Of a stretch of 32,322 nucleotides of DNA, positions 8,405-15,844 are shown in pieces. Position 1 is the stretch's first letter, and each line of letters begins with the position of its first letter. This DNA is from Gp6-AA40 sp050742535 (GTDB lineage: Bacteria > Acidobacteriota > Vicinamibacteria > Vicinamibacterales > UBA2999), in the NCBI GenBank assembly GCA_050742535.1, contig JBOGIQ010000024.1, positions 1 to 32,322 of the forward strand, read 5' to 3'. The notes beneath the pieces were generated by a model. It was not told where the DNA came from and did no database searches. It worked only from the letters and a program-made list of their open reading frames with translations. The position numbers and the translations under genes were made by a program.

Positions 8405-9355
8405 ATGCGTTACCCCCTGGTGATCGCCGCCGTCGCCGCAGCACCGATCCTCGCCGGCGCGCAGAGCGGACCGCGTACGCCGTGGGGTGACCCGGACCTG
8501 CAGGGAATCTGGCCGAGCGGTCAGCTCATCACCGTGCCGTTCGAGCGGCCCGCCGGGTTCGGCACCCGCGCACTCCTGAACGACGCGGAGTTCGCCGAGC
8601 GCGCGGCGGGTTTAAAGAAACAGGCAGACGCCGACGCAGCCGAGTTCAGCACCGGAGGAGGCGGCGCTGTCACTCCGCCCTCTCACTGGCTCGAGGCCGG
8701 ACGCCCCTCGCGACAGGCATCGCTCGTCGTCGATCCACCGGACGGACGCCTGCCGCCGATGACAGATGACGGCAAACGGCGCGCGGCGGCGTGGCCGTCG
8801 ACGAATCCGTCCGTGCCGTACGCACGCGCGCAGGACTTCAACATCTACGACCGCTGCGTCACGCGCGGCGTCCTTGGCTCGGCGTTCCCGAACATCTACA
8901 GCAGCGGCATGGAGATCCACCAGACGCCAGCGATGGTCGTGCTGCGCTACGAGATGATCCACGAGACGAGAATCATTCCGCTCGACGGCCGTTCCCACCT
9001 CGCACCGGCGATCCGTTCCTACATGGGCGACCCACGCGGTCGTTGGGAAGGGCAGACGCTCGTCGTCGAGACAACCAACTTCAATGGCAAGACCGGCTCG
9101 CTCGGCCGGAATGGAAACGGCAACCCGACGAGCGAGGGGTTGCGGCTGGTCGAGCGGTTCACGCGTCGCGACGCGGACACGCTCGAGTACTCGGTGACGG
9201 TCCACGACGCGCTCACCTGGACGCGGCCCTGGACGGTGGCGTTCCCGCTGACGCGCGACCCGGATTACGTGATGTACGAATACGCCTGCCACGAAGGCAA
9301 TTACGCCATCGCCAATATCCTCAGCGCCTTCCGCGCCGCAGAGCGCGATCGTTAG
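8405..9355 (+). CDS. Secreted 'PDLQGIW' family protein of unknown function
   Basis: A 316-residue protein from ATG 8405: MRYPLVIAAVAAAPILAGAQ is a standard signal peptide. It is followed by 'RTPWGDPDLQGIW', a motif opening many uncharacterised secreted proteins in Acidobacteriota and related soil bacteria. Further conserved-looking blocks are 'YDRCVTRGVLGSAFPNIYSSGMEI', 'VVLRYEMIHETRIIPLDGR', 'GDPRGRWEGQTLVVETTNFNG' and 'LVERFTRRDADTLEYSVTVHDALTWTRPWTV'; the last three resemble the repeating beta strands of lipocalin-like folds. The C-terminus 'MYEYACHEGNYAIANILSAFRAAE' is also typical. I recognise the family but know no function for it. The likely export route is Sec. It stands alone on the + strand and is followed at once by a long inverted repeat that may end its transcript. 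Confidence 0.8.
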   Translation: MRYPLVIAAVAAAPILAGAQSGPRTPWGDPDLQGIWPSGQLITVPFERPAGFGTRALLNDAEFAERAAGLKKQADADAAEFSTGGGGAVTPPSHWLEAGRPSRQASLVVDPPDGRLPPMTDDGKRRAAAWPSTNPSVPYARAQDFNIYDRCVTRGVLGSAFPNIYSSGMEIHQTPAMVVLRYEMIHETRIIPLDGRSHLAPAIRSYMGDPRGRWEGQTLVVETTNFNGKTGSLGRNGNGNPTSEGLRLVERFTRRDADTLEYSVTVHDALTWTRPWTVAFPLTRDPDYVMYEYACHEGNYAIANILSAFRAAERDR

Positions 9356-9545
9356 TCCCTCGTCCTTTGTGCTTGGTTCTTGGTCCGTCCTTGGTCCTTG
9401 GTCCTTGGTCCGTGGTGCTTGGTCCTAACGAGCTGCGTCTCACGAACTGCTCGCCCAGAGCTGCTCGCCGACCTCGGACCAAGAACCGAGGACCAAGAAC
9501 GGACCAAAGGACCAGGCACGGACTGAGCACAAAGGACTAAGGCCC
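9356..9545. repeat. GGTCCTTGG-rich imperfect inverted repeat
   Basis: Directly after the stop codon at 9355 the left side repeats CTTGGTCC-type words about six times (9374-9425). The right side carries the complement (GGACCAAG words, 9474-9515). The outer arms are a perfect 12-bp pair: GTCCTTTGTGCT at 9362-9373 and its complement at 9526-9537. The central 50 bases (about 9430-9470) lack the motif. As RNA this would fold into a long interrupted hairpin. Confidence 0.7.
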
Positions 9546-9560
9546 AAGGACCGTCCGTAC

Positions 9561-9597
9561 AAAAGAAACGCGGCCCGGCGAACGCGCCTGGGCCGCG
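9561..9597 (-). terminator. Rho-independent terminator of the KGG gene
   Basis: On the minus strand an 8-bp GC stem (CGCGGCCC at 9597-9590 paired with GGGCCGCG at 9576-9569) closes a 13-base loop and is followed by TTTCTTTT (9568-9561). It lies 60 bases past the stop of the KGG-protein gene. Confidence 0.8.
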
Positions 9598-9656
9598 GAA
9601 AGGTAGGCGAAAGACAGACGACCACCCGCCCTCGCAGTGGCGGCGGCGTGCCCGGG

Positions 9657-9932
9657 TCAGCGAATCCGCTCGCTCGAGTCGTCGCCGCCGGAACGTTCCA
9701 TCGAGCCCGACATCATCTCCGACTCGTTGCTGCCGCTGCCGCTCGTCTGATCCAGCATCTCCTTGCGGCGGCGATGGCTGGCCATGCCACCCTTGCGGCC
9801 GGCTTCACGTGCTTCTTCGCTGGTCCACTCGTGGGCCGTGCCCTTCTGATGCGCGGCCTTGCCACCCTTGCTTGCAATCTCGCGCTGCTTGGCGCGGTCC
9901 ATCGAGGCGAATCCGCGATCCTCTTTAGCCAC
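9657..9932 (-). CDS. KGG-repeat stress-type protein (YciG-like)
   Basis: A 91-residue, very hydrophilic protein beginning at GTG 9932 behind AGGGAGGG. It contains the KGG repeats of Pfam KGG/YciG: 'REIASKGGKAAHQKG' and 'REAGRKGGMASHRRR', with the usual intervening 'HEWTSEEAREAG'. The last 25 residues are a low-complexity Ser/Gly/Glu tail. Proteins of this family are general-stress or conidiation-type small proteins whose molecular role is poorly known. The gene is monocistronic: it has its own SD and a strong terminator at 9561-9597, and the neighbour upstream is a decayed gltX fragment. Identification is firm because both KGG units are intact. Confidence 0.88.
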   Translation of the reverse strand: MAKEDRGFASMDRAKQREIASKGGKAAHQKGTAHEWTSEEAREAGRKGGMASHRRRKEMLDQTSGSGSNESEMMSGSMERSGGDDSSERIR

Positions 9933-10190
9933 ACTTCCCTCCCTGATTCACTCGCGAGTCCTCCGCACACGCCCGCGAGGAGAACCCTGGTCCCATTTCC
10001 AGGCCTGCGCCGCGCAGCCGCGCCGCGCGCCCATCAAACAGCTTCAGGCTGCAACGGATGTGCCACGGCTCAGGAGTGGTCGTGGATAACCGCCATCCGT
10101 GCATCGACTTACCGGGAGACGAGCGTGATGTGTGCCGCTGGCATGCATCTGCAGCAGGCCAGGGCGCGGCGGGTTGTCGTTGATGCGCTG

Positions 10191-10503
10191 CTACTTGCGG
10201 GCGGCGAGGAATGTAATCAGCGCGTTCAGCCGGGCAATTGTTTCTTCACGGTCGAGCAACGCCATCCTCTCGAAGACGCCCGGACTCGCGGTGCGACCGG
10301 TCAACGAGACGGAGCGGCATGGATGAGTACGTCGGCATCGATACCCCGTCCGGCTGCCGTTCCACGCACCGCGGCTTCCACATGTGGTTCACCGAATGCA
10401 CTCATCCGCGAGAGCGTCTCGCGAGCCCAACAATATGGCCCGCAACGAGCATGCGCGCGATGTACGGCGCGTTCATCCAGTCCAGCTTGTCGATGTTGAT
10501 CAC
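10191..10503 (-). pseudogene. gltX: Decayed C-terminal fragment of glutamyl-tRNA synthetase
   Basis: Reading the minus strand in three frames gives pieces of the GltX anticodon-binding region in the correct order. First comes 'VINIDKLDWMNAPYIARM' (family 'D.eKLdWmN..Yir'). Then 'ARETLSRMSAFGEPHVEAAV' and 'GTAAGRGIDADVLIHA' match the helix bundle before the C-terminus. After one more shift, 'SVSLTGRTASPGVFERMALL' and 'DREETIARLNALI' match the family's 'RvalTGr.vSPglFEvm.lLGrekTlaRl'. The frame stops at 10191-10193. At least two frameshifts plus a deletion of the central helices are needed, and the catalytic Rossmann domain is absent. The fragment begins about 20 bases past the kinase stop. It cannot be functional; a complete gltX must exist elsewhere. 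Confidence 0.8.
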
Positions 10504-10523
10504 CGCCGCCGCCGCCATCGGGG

Positions 10524-12050
10524 TCAGGCAGATGGACCCCTCAGCGCTGCTCTCACCGTGGCCGGTTCGATGACGAACGAGGCGACGAGGATGGCGACGG
10601 ACGCAGCGACGAACAGCATCGCGAATTCCGGGTGGCCGCCGCTGATTCCCAGCGCCGCTCCAATCTGAACGGCGGCGAAGACGACGTCGCAGACGCGTGT
10701 CCATCGCTCGGTCGATGCCTGCTGCTCGCCAAGCTGCTGCGGAAAGGTGATTGCCGTAAACCACAGATGCAACCGCAGGCTCGCTCCGGCCGCCGCGGCT
10801 CCCAGAAGCGCGAGCATGAAGACGCTGTTCAGCGGCGCAGCGAGCCAGCCGCGCGCGTACCAGGCCGGATACAACAGGAGCACGTACACGACCGACATGA
10901 TCACGTGGTGATTGACGAGCCATTGGCGCGATCGTGGCGGAGCCGTTTCCGGCACGATGCCGTCGATAGCGTCACCGCCGGACGATGCGTGTCTCGATCG
11001 CTCCGCACGCAGCCGTTCGAGATCGCCGATGATCTCCTGCGTTGACCGGTAGCGGTCCAACGGGTCCTTGCGCAGGCACCGGTGGACGATTCGATCGAGC
11101 GCAGGAAAGCTGTGCGGCTGCACGGCGGACAGCGGCGGCGGATCGTCGTTGACGATGCGCCCGATGGTGGCCGTGATGGTCCCGGCCGCGAAGGGATTCG
11201 TGCCGGAGGCCAGCTCATACAGCAGCAATCCGAGCGTGAAGATGTCTGTGCGGAAATCCGTTTCCTTTCCAAGCGCCTGCTCCGGCGCCAGGTAGGCCGG
11301 CGTGCCGACGATCATTCCCGGTTGCGTCAGTCCCTGCCGGGTCGCGTACTCGGCGCGCGCGAGGCCGAAGTCGAGCACCTTGATGACACCGCTCGGCGTC
11401 TTGATCACGTTCTCCGGCTTGATGTCGCGATGGACGATGCCTTTGGTATGCGCTTCGGCGAGTGCCCGCGCCAGCTGGATTCCGATGTCGATCACTTCTT
11501 CGATCGGCAGCGGACCCGAGGCGACCAGCGCGCGAAGCGGCGCACCAGGCACGTATTCGCACGCGAGATAGAGCTCGCCCTGGATCTCCTCGAGCGCGTA
11601 AATCGTCGCGATGCCTGGATGCGTCAGCGCCGCTGCCATCTTGGCCTCGTTGAGAAGCCGCTGGCGAACATCGGGCGAGTGGCTATAGGCGGGACTCAGC
11701 GCCTTGATCGCGACGGTGCGTCCGAGACGCAAGTCGTGAGCGAGGTAGACGATGCCCATGCCGCCGCGTCCCAGCTCGCGCTGGATGACATACGTACCTA
11801 TCTGCCTGCCGACGAGGCTGTGGCCGGTGTCCGCGGCGCCCGGCGATCGCAGGTGCCCGGTGGATGTTTCCGTTTCGCCGAACTCGAGCCCGTGCGAATC
11901 GAGCAGGGCCGAGACCCGGGCCCTGACAGCGGAATCCGGGCATGCCCGTTCGAGGTAGGCGCCGCGTGCCGCGGGCTCGTGTTTGAGCGCGGCCGCATAA
12001 AGTTCCCAGATCAGGCGCGCTTCGTCGTCGTGCATGGGGGAGCGGGGCAT
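10524..12050 (-). CDS. Membrane Ser/Thr protein kinase
   Basis: About 508 residues if started at ATG 12050; 12035 and 12086 are alternatives and no SD is convincing. The N-terminal 85 residues ('ARLIWELYAAALKHEPAARG', 'YLERACPDSAVRARVSALL') are the helical lead-in found on many acidobacterial kinases. The kinase domain spans about 86-346: glycine loop LGRGGMG, the Lys of VAIKAL, HRDIKPEN (near 207), DFGLA (near 227) and 'GTPAYLAPEQ', so all catalytic residues are present. After a linker come four hydrophobic segments (about 380-505), replacing the propeller or TPR sensor usual in this group. It probably phosphorylates Ser/Thr in cytoplasmic targets from the inner membrane. The gene stands alone, with the gltX relic directly downstream. 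Confidence 0.9.
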   Translation of the reverse strand: MPRSPMHDDEARLIWELYAAALKHEPAARGAYLERACPDSAVRARVSALLDSHGLEFGETETSTGHLRSPGAADTGHSLVGRQIGTYVIQRELGRGGMGIVYLAHDLRLGRTVAIKALSPAYSHSPDVRQRLLNEAKMAAALTHPGIATIYALEEIQGELYLACEYVPGAPLRALVASGPLPIEEVIDIGIQLARALAEAHTKGIVHRDIKPENVIKTPSGVIKVLDFGLARAEYATRQGLTQPGMIVGTPAYLAPEQALGKETDFRTDIFTLGLLLYELASGTNPFAAGTITATIGRIVNDDPPPLSAVQPHSFPALDRIVHRCLRKDPLDRYRSTQEIIGDLERLRAERSRHASSGGDAIDGIVPETAPPRSRQWLVNHHVIMSVVYVLLLYPAWYARGWLAAPLNSVFMLALLGAAAAGASLRLHLWFTAITFPQQLGEQQASTERWTRVCDVVFAAVQIGAALGISGGHPEFAMLFVAASVAILVASFVIEPATVRAALRGPSA

Positions 12051-12184
12051 CCTATCGCGATCACCCCTGTATGCACATATTCGCACTCCTTCGCCTTGGC
12101 CTGCGGCTATGGCGAGGCAGGCTGTTTACGCGCCGGGAGGCTGACCCGTCTTACCTGGTGAGTCGATAAAGGAGGACGGGAGTC

Positions 12185-12490
12185 ATGAAGCATTTTCGAG
12201 TCATACCGGCGCTGCTGGCGCTGGGGCTGATGGCGGTTGCCGACATCGCGCCCGCATCGGCGCAGCAGGTCACCGCGGGGAACCCGGAAGTCGAGAAGAT
12301 CGAGCGCGACCGCGACCACGAGCGTCGCCGGCGGCACGACCGCCGTCCCGACCGTCGTCACCGCCGTGACGACCGGGTCGTGCGGGTGGATCGACCGGAG
12401 CGTCGTGATCGGCCAGAGCGGCCGGAGCGGCCCGAGCGCCGCGACCGACCCGAGCGGCCGGCACGGGCGGATCGCCCGGCGCGTGGCTGA
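12185..12490 (+). CDS. Exported Arg/Asp/Pro-rich low-complexity protein
   Basis: A 101-residue protein with an excellent SD (AAAGGAGGA, 12168-12176) and a clear signal peptide (MKHFRVIPALLALGLMAVAD, cleavage after ASAQ). The mature part is almost only charged residues and proline: 'ERDRDHERRRRHDRRPDRRH' then repeated DRPER/RPERPER units. It should be intrinsically disordered and strongly basic, suited to bind polyanions such as LPS, capsule or nucleic acid; that role is inference. A similar DRPxR tail closes the protein at 15059-15817, at the other end of this gene cluster. The reading frame is supported by the SD and signal peptide, not by homology. Confidence 0.65.
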   Translation: MKHFRVIPALLALGLMAVADIAPASAQQVTAGNPEVEKIERDRDHERRRRHDRRPDRRHRRDDRVVRVDRPERRDRPERPERPERRDRPERPARADRPARG

Positions 12491-12493
12491 ATG

Positions 12494-12516
12494 TAGTGTC
12501 CGCCTTGAGGCGGACC
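12494..12516. repeat. Dispersed palindromic repeat, copy 1
   Basis: TAGTGTCCGCCTTGAGGCGG lies here with GTCCGCCT and AGGCGGAC as inverted arms around a short centre. The same element recurs at 16823-16843 with TTAAGG in place of TTGAGG. It sits in the 43-base gap between two genes of the cluster. Confidence 0.65.
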
Positions 12517-12533
12517 CAATCGGAACGAGGTCT

Positions 12534-13385
12534 ATGAAAACACCACACGTGCTGCTGTGGGTCTCGCTGCTGCTGTTTCCCCTCAGCGCCTATGCGCAGG
12601 GGGAGCAGTGGCAGGTGGGAATGACGCCCAGCTTCTCGAGCGGACGCTACGGGACGAGCACGCGAACCGACGTGTTTTACACGCCGGTGACCGCCCGGCG
12701 CCTCTTCGACAGCGGCGACGTCACGCTGGTCGTGCCGTTCACGTGCATCCGTGGAAACGGCGGCATCGTGATCGTCAACGGGATGCCAGTGCGGCAGGAG
12801 CGGCTCGACGGCGCGCAGACCGACACGACAACGCGAACGTCGACCGACGGCACCCGGACCGCGACAACGACGACGACAACGGTACAGCCGGTCAGACACT
12901 GCGGACTCGGCGACGTCGTCCTGCGCGGCAGGTACTACGCAATAGACGAGCGCGGCTGGATCCCGACGGTTGCCATTCGTGCACATGTCAAGATGCCGAC
13001 GGCCAGCGAGGAACATGGGCTCGGCACCGGACGGCCCGACGAAGGCGTTGGGATCGAGATCACGCGGACGATCGGTCGCGGCCTGCTGGCGATGGTGGAC
13101 GGCGGCTACACGATCATCGGCGACCGCGCCGGCGACGAGTTCAACAACAGCTGGTGGTACGACGTTGGGCTCGGGCAGGGTCTTGCCGGCGGCGTCGTGA
13201 ATCTCAGCGTCTTCGTCGAGGAGTACCGGGCGCTCGTCCCTGGGGTCGAAAATGCGCGCGAGGCCCTGGCGGCCGTCTCGTTGAAGAGCGCGAGCGGCTG
13301 GCGCGTGCAGATGTCCGGCTCCGTCGGACTATCAAATAGTGCGCCCGATCACGGCTTTACGGTAGGGGCGAGCCGGAGGTTCTGA
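12534..13385 (+). CDS. Outer-membrane beta-barrel protein
   Basis: A 283-residue protein from ATG 12534. MKTPHVLLWVSLLLFPLSAY is a signal peptide with cleavage after YAQ. The mature part is a run of amphipathic strands: 'QWQVGMTPSFSSGRYG', 'TDVFYTPVTARRLFDSGDVT', 'CGLGDVVLRGRYYAID', 'WIPTVAIRAHVKMPTA', 'GVGIEITRTIGRGLLAMVDGGY', 'VNLSVFVEEYRALV', and it ends in a terminal Phe ('FTVGASRRF'). 'GLGDVVLRGRY' resembles the barrel family annotated as MetA-pathway/transporter-like outer-membrane proteins (PF13557). A Thr-rich insert (about residues 85-115) should be a surface loop. Two Cys flank that insert. The stop is 8 bases from the ECF sigma gene, so it is probably part of the same transcript and perhaps a target of that sigma factor. 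Confidence 0.75.
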   Translation: MKTPHVLLWVSLLLFPLSAYAQGEQWQVGMTPSFSSGRYGTSTRTDVFYTPVTARRLFDSGDVTLVVPFTCIRGNGGIVIVNGMPVRQERLDGAQTDTTTRTSTDGTRTATTTTTTVQPVRHCGLGDVVLRGRYYAIDERGWIPTVAIRAHVKMPTASEEHGLGTGRPDEGVGIEITRTIGRGLLAMVDGGYTIIGDRAGDEFNNSWWYDVGLGQGLAGGVVNLSVFVEEYRALVPGVENAREALAAVSLKSASGWRVQMSGSVGLSNSAPDHGFTVGASRRF

Positions 13386-13393
13386 GCGTTCGG

Positions 13394-13969
13394 ATGACAC
13401 CTGGCGCCGGTCCGGACGACGCGTCGCTGGTTCGCGCCTCCCTCGCAGGCGATCGGGAGGCGTTTGCAGTGCTGGTCTCGCGGCACGCTCATTCGGTGCT
13501 CAGCGTCACGACACGGATGCTGGGATCGGCCGACGCCGAGGATGTGGCGCAGGAGACGTTCGTTTCCGCGTATAAGGCGCTGCCACGATTCCAGTTCACC
13601 GCGAAGTTCTCGACATGGCTGTATCGAATTGCCGTGAACAAGTGCCACGACGCGCTGCGGACACGCCGCGGCGGGATGGTCTCGCTCGATTCGGAGGACG
13701 GTGAGGCGCTCGCCTGGAAGGCGCTCGAAGACGAGACGCCGCGCCGTGACCTCGAACGGATCGAGCTCGCCTGGGAGCTCGACAGGAGTATCCAGGCGCT
13801 GCCTCCGCTCTACCGCGAGTCGTTCGTGCTCAAGCACGTCGAGGGGCTCGGTTACGACGAGATGAGCGAGATCCTCGGCATCAACCGTGACACCCTGAAG
13901 ATGCGGGTCTACAAGGCCCGGACGCTGCTGTGCCGCTCGCTCGCCCACCTCGAAGGAGCTCGTCGATGA
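13394..13969 (+). CDS. ECF RNA polymerase sigma factor (RpoE-like)
   Basis: A 191-residue sigma-70 family protein with only regions 2 and 4, as in the ECF class. Region 2 covers about 20-90: 'FAVLVSRHAHSVLSVTTRML', 'DAEDVAQETFVSAYKALPRF' and 'FSTWLYRIAVNKCHDALR' bind core polymerase and the -10 element. Region 4 covers about 130-185: 'LPPLYRESFVLKHVEGLGYD' and 'MSEILGINRDTLKMRVYKAR' form the helix-turn-helix that reads the -35 element. It would direct transcription of an envelope regulon, probably including its own cluster. The stop overlaps the next gene's start as ATGA, the usual arrangement of a sigma factor with its anti-sigma factor. Start ATG 13394 has no strong SD but follows the barrel gene by 8 bases, which suits reinitiation. 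Confidence 0.93.
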   Translation: MTPGAGPDDASLVRASLAGDREAFAVLVSRHAHSVLSVTTRMLGSADAEDVAQETFVSAYKALPRFQFTAKFSTWLYRIAVNKCHDALRTRRGGMVSLDSEDGEALAWKALEDETPRRDLERIELAWELDRSIQALPPLYRESFVLKHVEGLGYDEMSEILGINRDTLKMRVYKARTLLCRSLAHLEGARR

Positions 13970-14664
13970 AGCACGAACCACTCATACAGCGGTTTATCGA
14001 TCAGGAGCTGTCTCCGGAGGAACGGATCCAGTTTGTCGTCGCGCTGGGACGGGACGAGTCGCTGCGTGAACGCGTCCTCGAGCTCGAACGGCTCGTGCTC
14101 GGTGCGTCGAAGCTCCCGCGACCGGTGCTTCCGGAGAGTTTTGTCACCAACGTTCTCAGCGCAACGATGCCGTCGCCGACCGCTGCTGCGAGACGGAACC
14201 GGCTGATCGACCGCCTGTGGACGCCGCGGACCTTTCATTGGAATCTGGCGGGCGCCGCTGCAGTCGGGTGCCTGCTGCTGTTCGCACTCGGCAGCGCGAT
14301 CGCTCTCGTCGGGCGCCCCTTCAGGGGTGCCGACTCCGTTGCCGGTTCACTGGCGTCCTCGAGCGAACCAGCCGCGCCGCCGGTAGTGCTGGTGCGGCTC
14401 GTCGTCGTGCAGCCGGGCGCCAAGGTCGTTCAAGCGGCGGGTGACTTCAACGGCTGGAATCCATCGGAGACGCCGCTGGAGCCAACCGCCGACGGCGCGT
14501 GGACCGTGACGCTGCCGCTCGAGCCGGGTCGTTACGAATACCAGTTCGTGGTGGATGGCGCGCAATGGATTGGCGATCCGTTCGCGGCCGAGCAGAGCGA
14601 CGATGGATTTGGAGCGCAGAATGCGGTGCTCGACGTGCGGCCGCCGGCGGAGGGAATGCTGTGA
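13966..14664 (+). CDS. Anti-sigma-like membrane protein with periplasmic AMPK1_CBM/CBM48 domain
   Basis: 232 residues from ATG 13966, with SD GAAGGAG and ATGA overlap with the sigma gene. Residues 1-60 ('LIQRFIDQELSPEERIQFVV', 'RDESLRERVLELERLVL') match the short helical N-termini of anti-sigma factors, without the HxxxCxxC zinc motif. One transmembrane helix lies at about 91-116. Outside the membrane, residues about 145-232 form an early-set glycogen-recognition domain: 'VVQAAGDFNGWNPSETPLEP', 'WTVTLPLEPGRYEYQFVVDG', 'QWIGDP', 'DDGFGAQNAVLDVR'. GDFNxW and YxFxVDG are hallmarks of AMPK-beta/isoamylase-N domains, which bind alpha-glucans. I infer that it holds the sigma factor until an external glucan or protein cue is sensed. 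Sugar binding is unproven and such folds are sometimes structural only. Confidence 0.82.
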   Translation: MKHEPLIQRFIDQELSPEERIQFVVALGRDESLRERVLELERLVLGASKLPRPVLPESFVTNVLSATMPSPTAAARRNRLIDRLWTPRTFHWNLAGAAAVGCLLLFALGSAIALVGRPFRGADSVAGSLASSSEPAAPPVVLVRLVVVQPGAKVVQAAGDFNGWNPSETPLEPTADGAWTVTLPLEPGRYEYQFVVDGAQWIGDPFAAEQSDDGFGAQNAVLDVRPPAEGML

Positions 14665-14715
14665 GTCAGTTCCCGTGTTGCGCGGATGCCACGGGTCTCT
14701 TACTCTGCTCGCGTG

Positions 14716-15069
14716 ATGCGCTGGCCGATTCGCATCCCGTTCGTCGCCGTACTTGCGGCCGTGAGCGTGTCGTGCGCCGGGACGGTGGGGCGCGGGCCGG
14801 TTGTGACGCCGGACGGTGTGCGATTTACCCTGGAGCAGGCGGCGGCGAAGTCAGTTTCCGTCGCGGGCGATTTCAACGACTGGTCGCCGTCGGCGCATCC
14901 GCTGACGCGGAACGGATCCGGCAGGTGGAGCGTCGTCGTGGCGCTGCCGGCCGGCGAGCACAAGTTCATGTTCGTCGTCGACGGAGAGCAGTGGATAGTT
15001 CCTCCACTGGCGGAGGATTACGTGGACGACGGGTTTGGATCGCGAAACGGAGTGGTGATTGTCAGGTAG
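14716..15069 (+). CDS. Exported AMPK1_CBM/CBM48-like protein, probable lipoprotein
   Basis: 117 residues from ATG 14716 (GTG 14713 and 14686 are alternatives). 'MRWPIRIPFVAVLAAVSVSC' is a signal peptide ending in Cys20, a loose lipobox (VSVSC), so a lipid anchor is possible. The rest is one glycogen-recognition domain: 'VSVAGDFNDWSPSAHPLTR', 'GRWSVVVALPAGEHKFMFVV', 'DGEQWIVPP', 'DDGFGSRNGVVIVR'. It aligns nearly position by position with the C-terminus of the preceding gene (GDFN.W.PS..PL, FVVDG.QWI, DDGFG..N.V..VR), so the two arose by tandem duplication. TACTCT at 14701-14706, nine bases before ATG, could be a -10 element. It may compete with, or present ligand to, the membrane-bound copy; this is inference from pairing. 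Confidence 0.8.
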   Translation: MRWPIRIPFVAVLAAVSVSCAGTVGRGPVVTPDGVRFTLEQAAAKSVSVAGDFNDWSPSAHPLTRNGSGRWSVVVALPAGEHKFMFVVDGEQWIVPPLAEDYVDDGFGSRNGVVIVR

Positions 15070-15817
15070 GGTGACGCTCGCCGTCGTCCTGTGTCTGCTT
15101 GCGGTGGCTCAGACGGCACCGGCGCAGGTCAGTGTGTCCGAACGCGACGCATTGACGCGGCAGGCGGAAGCGGCTGGTGCGAAGGGCCTTCCGGTCGCCG
15201 CGCTCATGAACAAGATCCGGGAAGGTGTGGCCAAGAAACACGACGCGAAGCGCATCGAGCTCGTCCTCACCCAGATGGTGACGAACATGGAAACAGCCGA
15301 TGCGATTGTTCGCGAGGTCGAGCCGGGCGCTGCCGGTCCCGCGCGCGACAATGCGATCACGCTGCTGTCGGACGCGCTGTTCAGCGGGCTGACGGCGGAG
15401 GAGATCCGGGAACTGCAGCGGCAGGTTCAGACGCGCGTGGCGCAGGATCTGGCGGGAGCCGCCAAAGGGCTTGCCTACGTCAAGGAAGCCATGCTGCCCG
15501 TGAACGAAGGCACCGGCGTGATGGTCGAAGCCGTGCGCCACAAGTTCCGCGCGTACGAGATGCTCGATCTCGGCCGCGAGATCAAGCGGCGCGAGACCGA
15601 CTATCGCACCGGGCGCGCCAGCCTGCGGGCGCTGCGCGACGCCATCGCCCGTGGAACGAGACCGGACGTTCTGCTGCGGGACAGCCGCTCGGTCACGGTC
15701 GAGCGCCCGGCCGCGACGCGGCCGACAACCGATCGACCCGAGCGCACCGTACCCGTCGATCGACCGCCGCGCACCGACCGTCCACCCGATCGCCCGACGG
15801 ATCGTCCGGCGAGATAA
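15059..15817 (+). CDS. Exported helical protein with DRPxR-rich tail
   Basis: 252 residues from TTG 15059 (gives the charged n-region MSGR); GTG 15071 is an alternative. A signal peptide ends at QTAPAQ. Residues about 25-190 are predicted helical with regular charge: 'ALTRQAEAAGAKGLPVAALM', 'KIREGVAKKHDAKRIELVL', 'LLSDALFSGLTAEEIRELQR'. The last 50 residues are low-complexity Arg/Pro/Asp/Thr ('TDRPERTVPVDRPPRTDRPP'), like the tail of the protein at 12185. The start lies inside the last codons of the preceding gene (11-base overlap), so it belongs to the same transcript. I do not recognise a family. Role unknown; the position suggests an envelope component of the sigma/anti-sigma cluster. Confidence 0.75.
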   Translation: MSGRVTLAVVLCLLAVAQTAPAQVSVSERDALTRQAEAAGAKGLPVAALMNKIREGVAKKHDAKRIELVLTQMVTNMETADAIVREVEPGAAGPARDNAITLLSDALFSGLTAEEIRELQRQVQTRVAQDLAGAAKGLAYVKEAMLPVNEGTGVMVEAVRHKFRAYEMLDLGREIKRRETDYRTGRASLRALRDAIARGTRPDVLLRDSRSVTVERPAATRPTTDRPERTVPVDRPPRTDRPPDRPTDRPAR

Positions 15818-15830
15818 CACAGCCCCGCGA

Positions 15831-15836
15831 GATAAT
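15831..15836 (+). promoter_or_regulatory. -10 element (GATAAT) of a probable leaderless promoter
   Basis: GATAAT ends eight bases before ATG 15845, with no SD between. It is the same arrangement as at 8392. Predicted transcription would start at or one base from the start codon. Confidence 0.5.
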
Positions 15837-15844
15837 ACGGTCGC

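Noticed and set aside
9374..9425. CRISPR-like short repeats
   Set aside because: The units are 8-9 bases, contiguous and without unique spacers; no cas gene is near.
9648..10499. Plus-strand open frame of 283 codons
   Set aside because: It lies antisense to the KGG gene and to the gltX relic, and has no motif of its own.
11082..12161. Plus-strand open frame of 359 codons
   Set aside because: Antisense of the Ser/Thr kinase, whose catalytic motifs are complete.
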